64,000 nucleotides of DNA from Sphingomonadales bacterium (GTDB taxonomy: Bacteria; Pseudomonadota; Alphaproteobacteria; Sphingomonadales; Sphingomonadaceae): the NCBI GenBank assembly GCA_012032285.1, contig JAAURJ010000004.1, positions 1 through 64,000 of the forward strand, read 5' to 3'. Both the position numbers and the translations under genes were made by a program. Below the pieces are notes generated by a model that saw only the letters and a program-made list of their open reading frames with translations, was not told the DNA's origin and did no database searches. Below, in pieces: positions 26,805-37,707 of the stretch; position 1 is the stretch's first letter; the number at the start of each line of letters is the position of its first letter.

Positions 26805-29102
26805 ATGAATTTACGGCGGCGCCTTGGCATTGAATGGCTGATTATCGGGCTATTTGCCTCGCTGCTTGTTTTTTTTGCTAATCGGTGGGAGGGGACGTCC
26901 TCTTTTGACAATCTTTTCTACGACCAATTGAGCGGCCTGTCGCGTCCTGCGGCGGATCCCGGCATATTGCTTGTTAATATTGATGACCGCAGCCTTGCCA
27001 AAATCGGCAAATGGCCTTGGCCGCGTTCGGTTCATGCCGGGATGGTGGAGCGGCTGCAAAAAGCGGCTCCGCGTTCGATTACACTCGACATCATCCTAAG
27101 CGAAACCGGCGATACAAACGGTGATGCCGCGCTCGCCGCCGCAATGAAAGGAGCCGCACCCGTCATTATGCCGCTCCATTTTATCAGCCCTGGCAGCGAC
27201 GGCAAAGCCTATGACATTATTCCCCCTGCCCCGATCTTTGCACGCGCGGCAAACCGGATCGGCCATGTCAATCTGGAATTGGATAGCGACGGTGTGGTCC
27301 GCCACACACAGCTATGCTTTGACCCCGAAAGCGACCGCAAAAGCTGGCCGCATATGATGGAGCAGGTTTACCGTGCTGATCGCAATGTGCCTTCACGGGC
27401 TTATGGATCGGTGCCATGCGGGCGCAGCCTGTTAATCCCCTATGCTGCACGGGGTAGCCATCAGGAGGTCAGCTATAGCGATGTGTTGGACGGGGGTGTG
27501 CCCGAAGAGATGATCCGGGGCCGTGATATCATTATCGGGGCGAGCGCGACCGGCCTTGGTGATGCGTATCCTGTGCCTTTCGGCGATGGAGGAATCCTGG
27601 CGGGGTCGGAAATTATGGCCAATATGCTGCGTGCGATAAAAGGGAACAGCTTTATCAAATATACGCCCCAATGGGCGAGCGCAGTTTTGTCGCTGCTGCC
27701 TATGTGGCTGCTGCTCATCGGCTTTTTATGGTGGACGCCGCGCACGGCGTTAATCGCTTCGCTTTCATTGCTGGGACTGGTTCTTGCAGGAGTTGCTGTG
27801 GCGCTTCATTTCGGTCTGTGGTTCCCGCCGGGGGCGGCGGTGCTGGGCCTATTGCTTGTCTATCCGCTTTGGGGTTGGCGGCGTTTACAGGCGATGAGCG
27901 ATTTCATGGGCAGCGAGCTTATGGAATTGGAACGCGAGGGCGAAATTGTGCCAGTCCCGGTGCGTCAGGCGGATGCCGCCGATCTGGTCGGGCGGCAATC
28001 GGCCGCTCTGGCAAGCGCCATTGACCATATGCGGGATTTGCGCCGCTTTGTTTCCGACGCCATGGCCGACCTGCCCGATCCGATGGTGGTCACCGATTTG
28101 AAAGCGCGGGTAACGATGACCAATATTCTGGTCGAAAAAAGATTGGGGCGCGGCATCATCGGCCTGATCTTTGATGATGTCATGGCCAGCGTCGTCATCC
28201 CCGAACAACGCGATATGGTGCTAAACTATATCCAAAGCCATGACGCCAAAAAAGCACGGCAACTGCTGGCCGAGGCCGAAGGGCCGGTCCCGATTACAAG
28301 TGAATTTGTCCGGTTCCAAACCCGTGACGGCAGCACGTTTGTGATGCGCGAATCGCTCGTCCAAAATGCCAGCGGCACGCATTTGGGATATATCTATTAT
28401 CTTGCCGACATCACCGCATTGGCCACCGCAGAGGCGGAGCGTGAGCGTCTGTTGCAGCTTTTGTCACACGATATGCGGGCGCCGCAGTCGGCCATTATTG
28501 CTTCGTTGGAGGGGGCGTTGGACGAAGCTGCGAAGAAACGGATTGAGCGCAACGCCCGGTTGACCATGCAATTGGCACAGGATTTTGTGGAAATAGCCCG
28601 CATGGGCGAAACCGAATTTGCTGGTGAGGATGTAATCTTGCCCGACCTGATCCGCGATGTCGCCGATAATTATTGGCCGATGGCCAAAGAGCGCAGCATC
28701 CGTATCACCGTCGCCGATCATAGCGACAGCGGCTTTGTTCTGGCGGAGCCAGAGGGGCTGTCGCGGGCCTTTGCCAATTTGATTGACAATGCGATTAAAT
28801 TTAGCCCGGACAATAGCGCTATCCAAATCAGCATCGATCGGATTATACGGGATGATCGGCCTTATCTGGCGGCCGTCATCACCGATACAGGCGACGGCAT
28901 TGCGCCTGAAATCCTGCCCCATTTGTTCCAGCGTTTTGCATCAGGCGGTGAGCAACGGGGGCGAAGCAAAGGGACGGGCCTTGGCCTTACCTATGTTCTT
29001 GCCGTTACCGAACGCCATGGCGGGATTGTGAAAGGCGGCAATAATGAAAGCGTTGGTGCCTTTTTTACCATAGAATTGCCAGAGGCGTTGGAGGAAAGTT
29101 GA
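26805..29102 (+). CDS. CHASE2-domain sensor histidine kinase
   Basis: 765 residues. An N-terminal membrane helix (LIIGLFASLLVFFANRW) leads to a large periplasmic CHASE2 domain with LVNIDDRSLAKIGKWPWPR and LDIILSETGD. Three membrane helices follow at about 285-360. Then come a PAS-like region, a histidine phospho-acceptor box LLSHDMRAPQSAI, an N box FANLIDNAIKFSP, and G boxes DTGDGIAPE and GTGLGLTY. The cytoplasmic kinase probably phosphorylates the regulator at 24735. Having Met-Arg-Ala-Pro after the His-Asp is a mild variant of the usual H box. Confidence 0.9.
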   Translation: MNLRRRLGIEWLIIGLFASLLVFFANRWEGTSSFDNLFYDQLSGLSRPAADPGILLVNIDDRSLAKIGKWPWPRSVHAGMVERLQKAAPRSITLDIILSETGDTNGDAALAAAMKGAAPVIMPLHFISPGSDGKAYDIIPPAPIFARAANRIGHVNLELDSDGVVRHTQLCFDPESDRKSWPHMMEQVYRADRNVPSRAYGSVPCGRSLLIPYAARGSHQEVSYSDVLDGGVPEEMIRGRDIIIGASATGLGDAYPVPFGDGGILAGSEIMANMLRAIKGNSFIKYTPQWASAVLSLLPMWLLLIGFLWWTPRTALIASLSLLGLVLAGVAVALHFGLWFPPGAAVLGLLLVYPLWGWRRLQAMSDFMGSELMELEREGEIVPVPVRQADAADLVGRQSAALASAIDHMRDLRRFVSDAMADLPDPMVVTDLKARVTMTNILVEKRLGRGIIGLIFDDVMASVVIPEQRDMVLNYIQSHDAKKARQLLAEAEGPVPITSEFVRFQTRDGSTFVMRESLVQNASGTHLGYIYYLADITALATAEAERERLLQLLSHDMRAPQSAIIASLEGALDEAAKKRIERNARLTMQLAQDFVEIARMGETEFAGEDVILPDLIRDVADNYWPMAKERSIRITVADHSDSGFVLAEPEGLSRAFANLIDNAIKFSPDNSAIQISIDRIIRDDRPYLAAVITDTGDGIAPEILPHLFQRFASGGEQRGRSKGTGLGLTYVLAVTERHGGIVKGGNNESVGAFFTIELPEALEES

Positions 29103-29128
29103 ACAGCTCGCCTCCATGATCAAACGCC

Positions 29129-29662
29129 CTAGCGGAACCAGCGATGTTTGATCCAGCGGCTGTTAACATAATCACCTTTTGGATTACCCAGATCGGCAAG
29201 CGCCGCACCGACAAGCTGCGGCAGAACCGCCTCAAGCGGCTGCTTACAATGATATTCGCCTGCGGAGCCGCGATAGATTTCGGCTCCATCGGAAATACGG
29301 GTCAGCGCTACTGTCAGCCGATATTCCTGATTTTGGCATTTGCCCGCACGCCTTTTCGTGCTGGCCTCTGCCAATAGCTTACCCGATTGACGGAGCGATA
29401 AGGAGGCAGGCCGTGCCGCAATGCCGACTTCAAGGTAGAGCGAGCCATCATTCGCCGCTTGATAGCCCTTGGCCGATAATTGCTTGGCGATGAGCGCTTT
29501 CGACTGATGATAGGCAGGCGATTCCAGATTTGCAGGTGGAACGACAATATAGCCCGCTGCGGACGGCCCTTGAACGCCGCTGCTCATCACCCTTGTATCA
29601 ATCTTGGCCGAACAGGATGACAATAAAGCCGCAGCGGCGAGCAGGAAAAATGGGGCTTTCAT
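29129..29662 (-). CDS. DUF4136-like lipoprotein
   Basis: 177 residues from ATG 29662. The signal ends in a lipobox (LLAAAALLSSCSAK), so it should be acylated at Cys and anchored in a membrane. The mature part has YIVVPPANLESPAYHQSKA, a DUF4136-like stretch GYQAANDGSLYLEVGI, and a later TVALTRISDGAEIYRG. A longer reading to 29770 overlaps the next small gene and lacks a signal peptide. It is convergent with the CHASE2 kinase gene. Function unknown. Confidence 0.75.
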   Translation of the reverse strand: MKAPFFLLAAAALLSSCSAKIDTRVMSSGVQGPSAAGYIVVPPANLESPAYHQSKALIAKQLSAKGYQAANDGSLYLEVGIAARPASLSLRQSGKLLAEASTKRRAGKCQNQEYRLTVALTRISDGAEIYRGSAGEYHCKQPLEAVLPQLVGAALADLGNPKGDYVNSRWIKHRWFR

Positions 29663-29703
29663 TTTTCGCAATGTAACGCAAAAGCGAATAGGTGCAATAT
29701 GGT

Positions 29704-29871
29704 TCAATTTCGGGTGAGCAAAAAATAACCTACATAAAACCAACTGCAAATTCCGTGAATAATCGCCCATAGCACCGATTTATGCGCTGTATAGCTGATC
29801 ACCATGGCAAGCGCGCTGCCGAAACCGACACCCGATTTCACCACTTCACGCTTAACAATGACATCAGCCAT
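29704..29871 (-). CDS. Small membrane protein, 55 residues
   Basis: A 55-residue reading frame starts MADVIVKREVVKSGVGFGSA and ends YVGYFLLTRN. The hydrophobic middle (LAMVISYTAHKSVLWAIIHG, then ICSWFYVGYFLL) suggests one or two membrane spans. GGAGCG lies just upstream of the ATG. The start is 11 bp past the stop of the class II DAHP synthase gene on the same strand, so the two are likely cotranscribed. No family recognised. Confidence 0.65.
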   Translation of the reverse strand: MADVIVKREVVKSGVGFGSALAMVISYTAHKSVLWAIIHGICSWFYVGYFLLTRN

Positions 29872-29882
29872 TTTTCGCTCCG

Positions 29883-31254
<1,372 letters not shown>

Positions 31255-31633
31255 GATATTTACTCCGATAGATTCGTTCAAAGAGCGGTCTTCTACGGCG
31301 AGAAACAGGGAAGGTGCAAGCAAAACAGGGCTTTTGTAACTATGTTATTGCCGCCTATTATTTCATTGCCGAAAACTTCCTTATCTTTTTTCTATCACAA
31401 CGCCATGCCACCGGCCAAATGACCATTTCCGAACAGGCTGATCGCGCTTTTGATCCATTCTGCTAACCTTATTGAATTCAAAGATTTTATCCAATGGGTT
31501 AATATATTGTTCAGCCGCCGTCCCAGCATGGCACAGGGTGAAAATCGCGAATCCATGCCCGGTTTTTCTATTGTATAGGCGGATCAGGACTAGCTGCGAA
31601 TCCCCTCCCTCTAGCCGTTGACAAAGCGACTAA
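31255..31633. other. Divergent intergenic region, no gene seen
   Basis: This 379-bp region between the DAHP synthase and cell-wall hydrolase genes is AT-rich. It must hold both divergent promoters. I see no convincing small gene, RNA or repeat in it. Confidence 0.6.
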
Positions 31634-32853
31634 ATGATACAGGAACCTTTCCCCAAAAAAGACCAGTTGCAACGCAGACGTGGTGCGCCCGCGCCGCGTC
31701 GCCGTTTGATCGGGGGACGGGAAATCTTGCTTGTGCTTATCGCTTTTGGCCTGCTTGCGCTGGCACCCTCGATAGCCCAAGTGACGGGTCTGGGCGGTGG
31801 GGCATCGCCATCCAACACCAAAATCCCGCTTGGATCGGCCGAACGCCCGGAAAGCAATTTTGCCGGTTCTGCTTTTTACTTCGTGGAAGCCGATTATGCG
31901 ATACCGCCCTCAAATGAGGTGATCGATGCCGCACAAGGCAACAAAAGCGGATTAATTACTACAGATTCGTTCGCTGCGAGCGGTTTGCTGCCCGATGAAG
32001 CAGGCATAGGCGGCGCAGCTCAGCCCTTTGTCATGAACGCGGGCAGCGCCGATTATGCACGGGCGCTTAAATGCCTGACCGATGCGATTTACTATGAAGC
32101 CGCATCCGAATCAGATAGCGGGCAGAGGGCAGTCGCTCAGGTGATTATCAACAGGATGCGCCATCCCACCTATCCTAATAATATCTGCGGCGTGGTCTAC
32201 CAAGGCTCAGAACGGCGCACCGGATGCCAATTTAGCTATAGCTGCGATGGATCGATGGCGCGGACACCTTCGCGCTCGCACTGGTTGCGGGCAAGCCGTG
32301 TCGCCTCATCGGCTCTGGCAGGTTATGTCCACCGTCCGGTTGGCATGGCGACGCACTACCACACCGTCAACATTTACCCCTATTGGGCGCCAAGCCTGCA
32401 TTTTATCGGTACAATCGGTATGCACCGTTTCTACCGCTGGAAGGGCAGCGCCGGACGGCCATCGGCATTTTCCGCAGCTATGCCGGCGGCGAACCGTTCC
32501 CCGGCCCCAAACCACGTGCTTGGAAAGATTCGCCTGCCCCGACGCTTGATCCAATACAACTGCAAAAACAATATGAGCGCGAATATGCCGCTGCCCGTTT
32601 GAAGGCCGAAGAAGAGGCCCGCAAGAATGCTGCTGTTTCGGCCCAAAGCGCCATCACGCCCGCGCCTGCTTATTCGGCGATTGTGCCGCAGCGTCAACGC
32701 ACCGCCCCTGTTTACTCCGCACCGGATTATTCCCGCGAAGCGTTGAACAAAGGCGGAGACAGGGCTTATGGCGGCGGCAACCTGCCCGCGACTACCAATA
32801 TTAAGCCCGAATATCAAAATAGTGGCACATGGAAGGCGCAGCCGACCGGTTAA
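31634..32853 (+). CDS. Cell-wall hydrolase, SleB family (frameshifted)
   Basis: About 407 residues. An N-terminal membrane anchor (EILLVLIAFGLLALAPSIA) is followed by the SleB-type hydrolase domain at about 140-270. Its motifs are ALKCLTDAIYYEAASES with the catalytic Glu, GQRAVAQVIINRMRHP, ATHYHTVNIYPYWAPSL and IGMHRFYRW. A Pro/Ala-rich tail follows. One T is missing at about 32468-32471: GRPSAF should continue as FRSYAGGEPFPGPKPRAW. The family cleaves peptidoglycan in the periplasm. It is divergent from the DAHP synthase gene. Confidence 0.88.
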
Positions 32854-33037
32854 GCCATCACTGCTGCCGCTAACTTGGCCGTTCAGCGCAACGCTCCAAA
32901 ACGGACTGGCTTTGCTGCGCCGGGTTTACCGCTGTTAACCTTATTTTCCTATCCCCAATAAGCAGGCTGTTTCAAAGCTCGCCTCCTTTTCGAAGACGCA
33001 TCATTTTTAATGAGCGAAATCCATTTAGGAGAATAAA

Positions 33038-34063
33038 ATGTATATGAGCCGCCATGACAGCAGCTTCCTGCAAGAGGCCGAAATTGCCAAGTTGCCGGAT
33101 AATATCATCATCGGAGAAAGCAACGCCGCGCATAGCCTGCGCCAAATGGCAGCATTGGCGGCGGGCACGGGCGCACCGCTGCTGCTGACTGGTCCGGCCG
33201 GGTCAGGCAAAGAAGTTGCTGCCCGCGCGGTCCATGCAGCATCGCGTCAACGCAATGGTCCCTTTGTCCGGGTCAATTGTTCCACATTGGGCGATGATGG
33301 GCTAATGGTGTTGTTCGGCATCAACCCGAATGGACAGGATGGACGCGGCAGCCAATCCTATTTTGAAATGGCCGCCTTCGGCACGCTGTTCCTTGACGAA
33401 ATCGCTGATTTACCACTGCCCCTGCAAGCGATGGTGCAGCAGATATTGGAAGAAAAACCAGTTCCCGGACTGCCGCTCGAACCGCGCCATTATCGGCGCG
33501 TTCGGATCATCGCAGCCACGCGGACCGGACTGGGCAGTTTGATCGGCGAAGATCAATTCCGTCAAGATCTCTACTATAGCCTCTCGCTACTTACCATCGC
33601 CGTCCCGCCGCTACGGCAAAGGCGGGGGGATATTGCGATGCTGATCGATTATTTCCTAATGCCAAAACCCGCCGCCGAACGTTTCACGTTGGAAACAGGG
33701 GCGATGCAATTATTGGAAACGCATTTCTGGCCCGGTAATATCCGGGAGCTGCGCAATGTCGTTGCCCGCGCTAGCCTGTTCCATCCAGGGACGATTATCG
33801 GTGCGCAGCGCATGGGGGCGCTTCTTAAAATGGGTGAACCGATGAAATCGCATCAGGCAAGCGCCGAGCCGCCTAGCAATATCTCTCCGGGTTTCAATCT
33901 GAAGGCGCATTTAGATGAAGAAGAAAAACGTTTTATTCAAACCGCGCTGAAACAGACGAAAGGTGTGGTGCAACACGCCGCCAATCTGTCGGGTCTGAAA
34001 CGCACCACCTTTATCGAGAAAATGAAACGGCACGCCATAAAGCGGACCGATTATAGGATGTAA
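33038..34063 (+). CDS. AAA+ protein of the sigma-54 activator family lacking GAFTGA
   Basis: 341 residues, no receiver domain. AAA+ core: Walker A GPAGSGKE, Walker [11 protein letters not shown], arginine-finger region [11 protein letters not shown], sensor [16 protein letters not shown]-terminal Fis-type HTH follows ([20 protein letters not shown]). Where GAFTGA should be, the sequence reads [20 protein letters not shown]. The loop that contacts sigma-54 is thus missing, so it may not activate sigma-54 promoters in the usual way. It could instead act as a co-regulator. AGGAG precedes ATG 33038. I see no operon partner. Confidence 0.85.
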   Translation: MYMSRHDSSFLQEAEIAKLPDNIIIGESNAAHSLRQMAALAAGTGAPLLLTGPAGSGKEVAARAVHAASRQRNGPFVRVNCSTLGDDGLMVLFGINPNGQDGRGSQSYFEMAAFGTLFLDEIADLPLPLQAMVQQILEEKPVPGLPLEPRHYRRVRIIAATRTGLGSLIGEDQFRQDLYYSLSLLTIAVPPLRQRRGDIAMLIDYFLMPKPAAERFTLETGAMQLLETHFWPGNIRELRNVVARASLFHPGTIIGAQRMGALLKMGEPMKSHQASAEPPSNISPGFNLKAHLDEEEKRFIQTALKQTKGVVQHAANLSGLKRTTFIEKMKRHAIKRTDYRM

Positions 34064-34084
34064 GCGGGCTGACACTTGCACTTG

Positions 34085-34124
34085 CCCTTACCCTTACCCT
34101 TACCCTTACCCTTACCCTTACCCT
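34085..34124. repeat. Hexanucleotide tandem repeat (CCCTTA)6
   Basis: Six perfect CCCTTA units run from 34085 to 34120, followed by a partial unit. They are preceded by two CACTTG units. The array lies between the convergent stops of the AAA+ gene and a histidine kinase gene, so length changes would not alter a reading frame. Confidence 0.95.
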
Positions 34125-34183
34125 GCGCCTACTCCATTCCCGTTTGCACGGAAATGGCGTTGGGTGAGGAATTGCCAGCCATT

Positions 34184-35592
34184 TTATACTGGTAAGCTGA
34201 TCGTTGCACGAATCCCGCCTGCGGTCCGGTTGATGAGCGTCACAGTGCCGCCATGCGCCGATGCGATGGCGCGGGCGATGGTCAGGCCCAGGCCCGATCC
34301 ACCGCTGGCCCGGTTGCGCGATATATCCACCCGGGTGAAGGGTTGAAACATATTTTCAATCTGTTCCGCCGCTATACCGGGGCCATTATCGTCAATGTGG
34401 ATGGCGATTTCCCCGCCGCTGTGCATCACAATAATATCGGCATTGCCGCCATGCTTGACTGCATTACCGATCAGGTTGCGGACCGCACGGCGCAGCAATA
34501 TCGGGCGGACCAATGCCAATATCCGCCCATCCGGTTCCGTCATCTGAACTGCTGCGCCTGTGCTAACAAATTCCTCCGCAACCGATTCCACCAGCGCCGC
34601 CAAGTCAGTTTGCTGCTTTGCCTCGCCCGATTTACCCATCCTTGCCAGCGTCAATATGTCGTCCAAAATCGTCACCATTTCATCAATGGCCGCGACCATT
34701 TTTTCACGCTCGGCATCATCCTCCACCGATTCGATCCGCACACGAAGGGCGGCTAAGGGCGTTTTCAAATCATGGCCGATCGCGCCCAGCATGACGTCCT
34801 TTTCACCCAAAAGCGCGCTCACCCGTGCCTGCATGGCATTAAAACTATTAATCAGGTTGCGGATATCCGATGGTCCTTCGCTGCGCAGCGGGTCTGCCTC
34901 TTCGGTCAGGCCGACGCGCCCTACCCTTTGGGTCAACCGTTCCAAAGGCTTCACAATCCGGCGCGTTACCAGCGCCAACGGGATCAGCACGGCCGCATAT
35001 AAAGTCAAAGTTTGCAGCATCAGGATAAGCAGCGCAGCAGGGTCGCGTGGGCGCACATAAACCGCCGCGCTAATCCATTGTCCCCCGCCTGTTTTCGCGG
35101 TCAGCAACACCGCTTCTTTGGGAAGTCCGCGTCCGGCGCGGCGTTGCTGGCCAGCAAAGCGGCTTTGCACAAGATTTCGAGACATTTTTTCGGGCAGCGC
35201 CGCCGCCGGGCCAGTGAAAATCTGCACTTCGGTCAAATCGCCTGAGCCGCCTGTAAAATATTCGTTGGCCCTCTGCGTAAAATCACGGCGCAGCTCAAAT
35301 TGCGGAATATCCAAACGGCTGTTGCCAACATCAACCTGTATGGCCGAAATCCGGCGCTGCATCCTTTGCCTGCGCACCTGCCCCCAATCGCGCCGCGTTC
35401 GGCATTACGTTCTGCCTGATTGACAACACGGCCAACCAACAGGGTTGCTGCCTCCGCCTCACTGCGTGCCCGTGTGTTGTTAAGCAGCAAAGCGGCATTG
35501 ACCAGCTGCGCAGCCAGCAGTGCCAATGCGGCCACAAGCAATATCTGACGATACAAGCTTTTCGGCCACAAATAGGACAAAAGCCGCGCCAT
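34184..35592 (-). CDS. HAMP sensor histidine kinase, EnvZ-like (frameshifted)
   Basis: About 470 residues. The first membrane helix (ILLVAALALLAAQLVNAALL) and the second (LLILMLQTLTLYAAVLIPLA) bracket a periplasmic domain. HAMP (RRIVKPLERLTQRV) leads to the H box GAIGHDLKTPLAALRVRIES, the N box LIGNAVKHGG, and G boxes DNGPGIAAEQ and GSGLGLTIARA. One C is missing near 35393-35396: AERNAER should continue as RDWGQVRRQRMQRRISA. The start overlaps the regulator stop (TGATG), so the pair is coupled. Its signal is unknown. Confidence 0.88.
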
Positions 35593-36311
35593 CAAAATTT
35601 TTGTACCATCGAACTGAAACGATAGCCGCCACCCCAAATTGTCTTGATATGCTGCGGATCCTTGGGATCAACCTCAATTTTCCGGCGCAGCCGGCTGATC
35701 TGATTATCAATCGCGCGGTCAAATGGTCCGCCCTCCCGTCCGCGCGTTAGGTCGAGCAATTGATCCCGGCTAAACACTTGTCCCGCCCGGCTGACCAGCA
35801 CCTGCAACATCCGGTATTCGCCCGATGATAGCGGGATCAACACGCCTGCGGGATCATATAGATTTTGCTCGCTGGTTTTCAACGTCCATCCATTAAAGGC
35901 ATAGCTTTCCCCTTCGCCGCGTATCGCTTTGCCGCCGTTTTCCATTCGGCGCAGGATGATTTTGATCCGGGCCGTCAATTCACGCGGTGAAAATGGTTTT
36001 ACAACATAATCATCGGCCCCGATTTCAAGTCCGACAATCCGGTCTGTTTCCTCCGATTTGGCGGTCAAGAGGATGACCGGCGGACCATCATTGCCCGATA
36101 TATGGCGGCAAAGGCTAAGCCCGTCTTCGCCCGGCATCATGATGTCAAGCAGAACAAGATCAATGTCATAAGATAGCAGCACTGACCGGGCGTCCGATGC
36201 ATTGCCTGCTTCAGCGATGCGAAACCCCTGCTTCTCCAGATATTTGCCCAACGGTTCACGAATTGACGCTTCATCATCGACAATCAATAAATGGGGCCGG
36301 GATTTTGTCAT
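35592..36311 (-). CDS. OmpR-family response regulator
   Basis: 239 residues. Receiver: IVDDEAS, phospho-acceptor Asp in LVLLDIMMPGEDGL, Lys in YVVKPFSPREL. Winged helix: PLSSGEYRMLQVLVSRAGQV and FDRAIDNQISRLRRKIEVDP, ending in KTIWGGGYRFS. It overlaps the start of the EnvZ-like kinase gene by one base and forms a two-component operon with it. The GGGYRFS ending and length are typical of sphingomonad OmpR-type regulators. The direct repeats upstream of the adjacent EF-hand gene are possible targets. Confidence 0.9.
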   Translation of the reverse strand: MTKSRPHLLIVDDEASIREPLGKYLEKQGFRIAEAGNASDARSVLLSYDIDLVLLDIMMPGEDGLSLCRHISGNDGPPVILLTAKSEETDRIVGLEIGADDYVVKPFSPRELTARIKIILRRMENGGKAIRGEGESYAFNGWTLKTSEQNLYDPAGVLIPLSSGEYRMLQVLVSRAGQVFSRDQLLDLTRGREGGPFDRAIDNQISRLRRKIEVDPKDPQHIKTIWGGGYRFSSMVQKF

Positions 36312-36350
36312 CTTCGTATCACCTTTATAGCAATATTCTTAACCGAAAAA

Positions 36351-36383
36351 ACCGGAGCAGCCAGATAAAATGACTGCTCCGGT
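36351..36383 (-). terminator. Rho-independent terminator after the EF-hand gene
   Basis: On the minus strand, ACCGGAGCAG and CTGCTCCGGT form a perfect 10-bp stem over a 13-base loop. A TTTTTT run follows. It stops minus-strand transcripts coming from the EF-hand gene before the response regulator. Confidence 0.8.
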
Positions 36384-36539
36384 GCATAGTGCGCGGGTAA
36401 GGGGGAGGATTTAGCCAGCTATGGCTTAGGTCAGGCCTCATTCAATCGCCCTTTGAGCAAACAGATGGTGTCAAAGCTAGAAGCGATATTGAATGGGGTC
36501 TAACCCTAACCTCGCGCATTGTTTCCCTTGAAACCAGAC

Positions 36540-37160
36540 TTAGCCTTGATCACTGGCTGCTTTGCGCTCTTCCCGCATAGCTTTGCGGTGGGCACGGCGT
36601 TCTTCTCTTGTGATATTGCCATCACCATCGGCATCGGCTTTGGTAAAGCGGGCCAGTGTTGCGGCGTCATATTCTTGCCTGCTGATTGCTTTATCACCAT
36701 TGGTATCTGCCATACCCCATTTCCCGGCATCATCGCCGCCATGGCCACGTCCGCCGCGCTTTCCTTTTCCACCACGGCGTCCTTCACCGCGCATTTCGCC
36801 TTCGCCGCGATTGATCATAGCGCTGCGGCGCTCTTTGCGTTCTTCCATCTTGGCTTTATGCCCGGCAACAAATTCCGCTTCTGTCAGGGTGCCGTCCTTG
36901 TTGCTATCCATTTCGGCAAAATTCTGCCTCACCTTTGCTTCACGGTCGGCCGTGTCAATTTGACCATTGCCGTCCACGTCCATTTTGGCAAAACGTTCAT
37001 CCGCAGCAGCCATAGTTTCGCTTTTACTGATCATACCATTGCCGTCTGCATCGGCTTTCATTGCACGCTCGCCGCTGTTAGGAGCGGCGATCGCCACCGT
37101 AGCAGCCACTCCAATGACAAGCGCTGATGCGCCGCCGAAAATTGCAAATTTCTTTTTCAT
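36540..37160 (-). CDS. Secreted EF-hand calcium-binding protein
   Basis: 206 residues from ATG 37160. A signal peptide (SALVIGVAATVAIAAPNSGE) precedes five EF-hand loops: DADGNGMISKSE, DVDGNGQIDTAD, DSNKDGTLTEAE, DTNGDKAISRQE and DADGDGNITREE. A Gly/Arg/Lys-rich basic linker separates loops 3 and 4 (GRRGGKGKRGGRGHGG). It should bind calcium in the periplasm or outside the cell. The fourth loop has Lys at a ligand position and may be weak. A direct repeat lies upstream and a terminator downstream, so it is monocistronic. Confidence 0.85.
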   Translation of the reverse strand: MKKKFAIFGGASALVIGVAATVAIAAPNSGERAMKADADGNGMISKSETMAAADERFAKMDVDGNGQIDTADREAKVRQNFAEMDSNKDGTLTEAEFVAGHKAKMEERKERRSAMINRGEGEMRGEGRRGGKGKRGGRGHGGDDAGKWGMADTNGDKAISRQEYDAATLARFTKADADGDGNITREERRAHRKAMREERKAASDQG

Positions 37161-37217
37161 AATTCTACCCTTTCTGGTCATCCCGATATGGTCACCGGAT
37201 TGATGCCTTTATGAAGA

Positions 37218-37261
37218 GAATATGTCGCAGTTTTTTGCCATAAACCTATGAATATGTCGCA
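37218..37261. promoter_or_regulatory. Direct-repeat regulator site upstream of the EF-hand gene
   Basis: GAATATGTCGCA occurs at 37218-37229 and again, identical, at 37250-37261. The 32-bp spacing is about three helical turns. It lies 58 bp upstream of the EF-hand start, in promoter position. Tandem direct repeats are typical of OmpR-type sites. The rest of the stretch to tRNA-Gly (37262-37550) shows nothing further that I can identify. Confidence 0.6.
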
Positions 37262-37550
37262 AATTGTATCAACCTTTAATGCTGTTCACCGGGCAGCAAG
37301 AATCGCGCCCCTCTGTCTTGCTGTTCAAATCTTAACATCGGTTGGTGCCAATATCAGCAATAGCTTGCTAGCAAGTGGTTCCCATTTGGGGTCAACCGAA
37401 TTGCCTTCTTGGCCATGGCCCCCACACTGGCCCCCAAGACAAGGCGGCTTTGATTGGACAGGCTAGAACAGCATAGACTTGCTTACCTAAGGAATAGGCG
37501 CGTGTCTGCGTAGTTTGCAAGACTTATTCGGACAATGTGGGATGGTAAGA

Positions 37551-37624
37551 TGGAGCGGGTAAGGGGAATCGAACCCCTCTAGCTAGCTTGGAAGGCTAGA
37601 GCATTACCACTATGCTATACCCGC
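37551..37624 (-). tRNA. tRNA-Gly (UCC)
   Basis: Read on the minus strand: acceptor GCGGGTA pairs with TACCCGC, D arm GCAT-AGTGGTA-ATGC, anticodon stem CTAGC/GCTAG closing loop CTTCCAA with anticodon TCC, and T arm AGGGG-TTCGATT-CCCCT. CCA is encoded. It lies 83 bp downstream of the petC stop on the same strand. Confidence 0.95.
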
Positions 37625-37707
37625 CCGCTTCCGGCCATTGGCAATTGCCAAATGGCTTAACGGCGCTGCTATTGCCACCAAGGGGCAGCGCCGTCAATAT
37701 TTTTACA

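Noticed and set aside
34085-34124. Telomere-like repeat marking a chromosome end
   Set aside because: The unit CCCTTA is not the telomeric CCCTAA, the array is short, and genes continue on both sides.
37248-37466. 72-residue open frame between the EF-hand gene and tRNA-Gly
   Set aside because: It starts inside the direct-repeat promoter region and has an odd Trp/Pro-rich ending; no ribosome site and no family.
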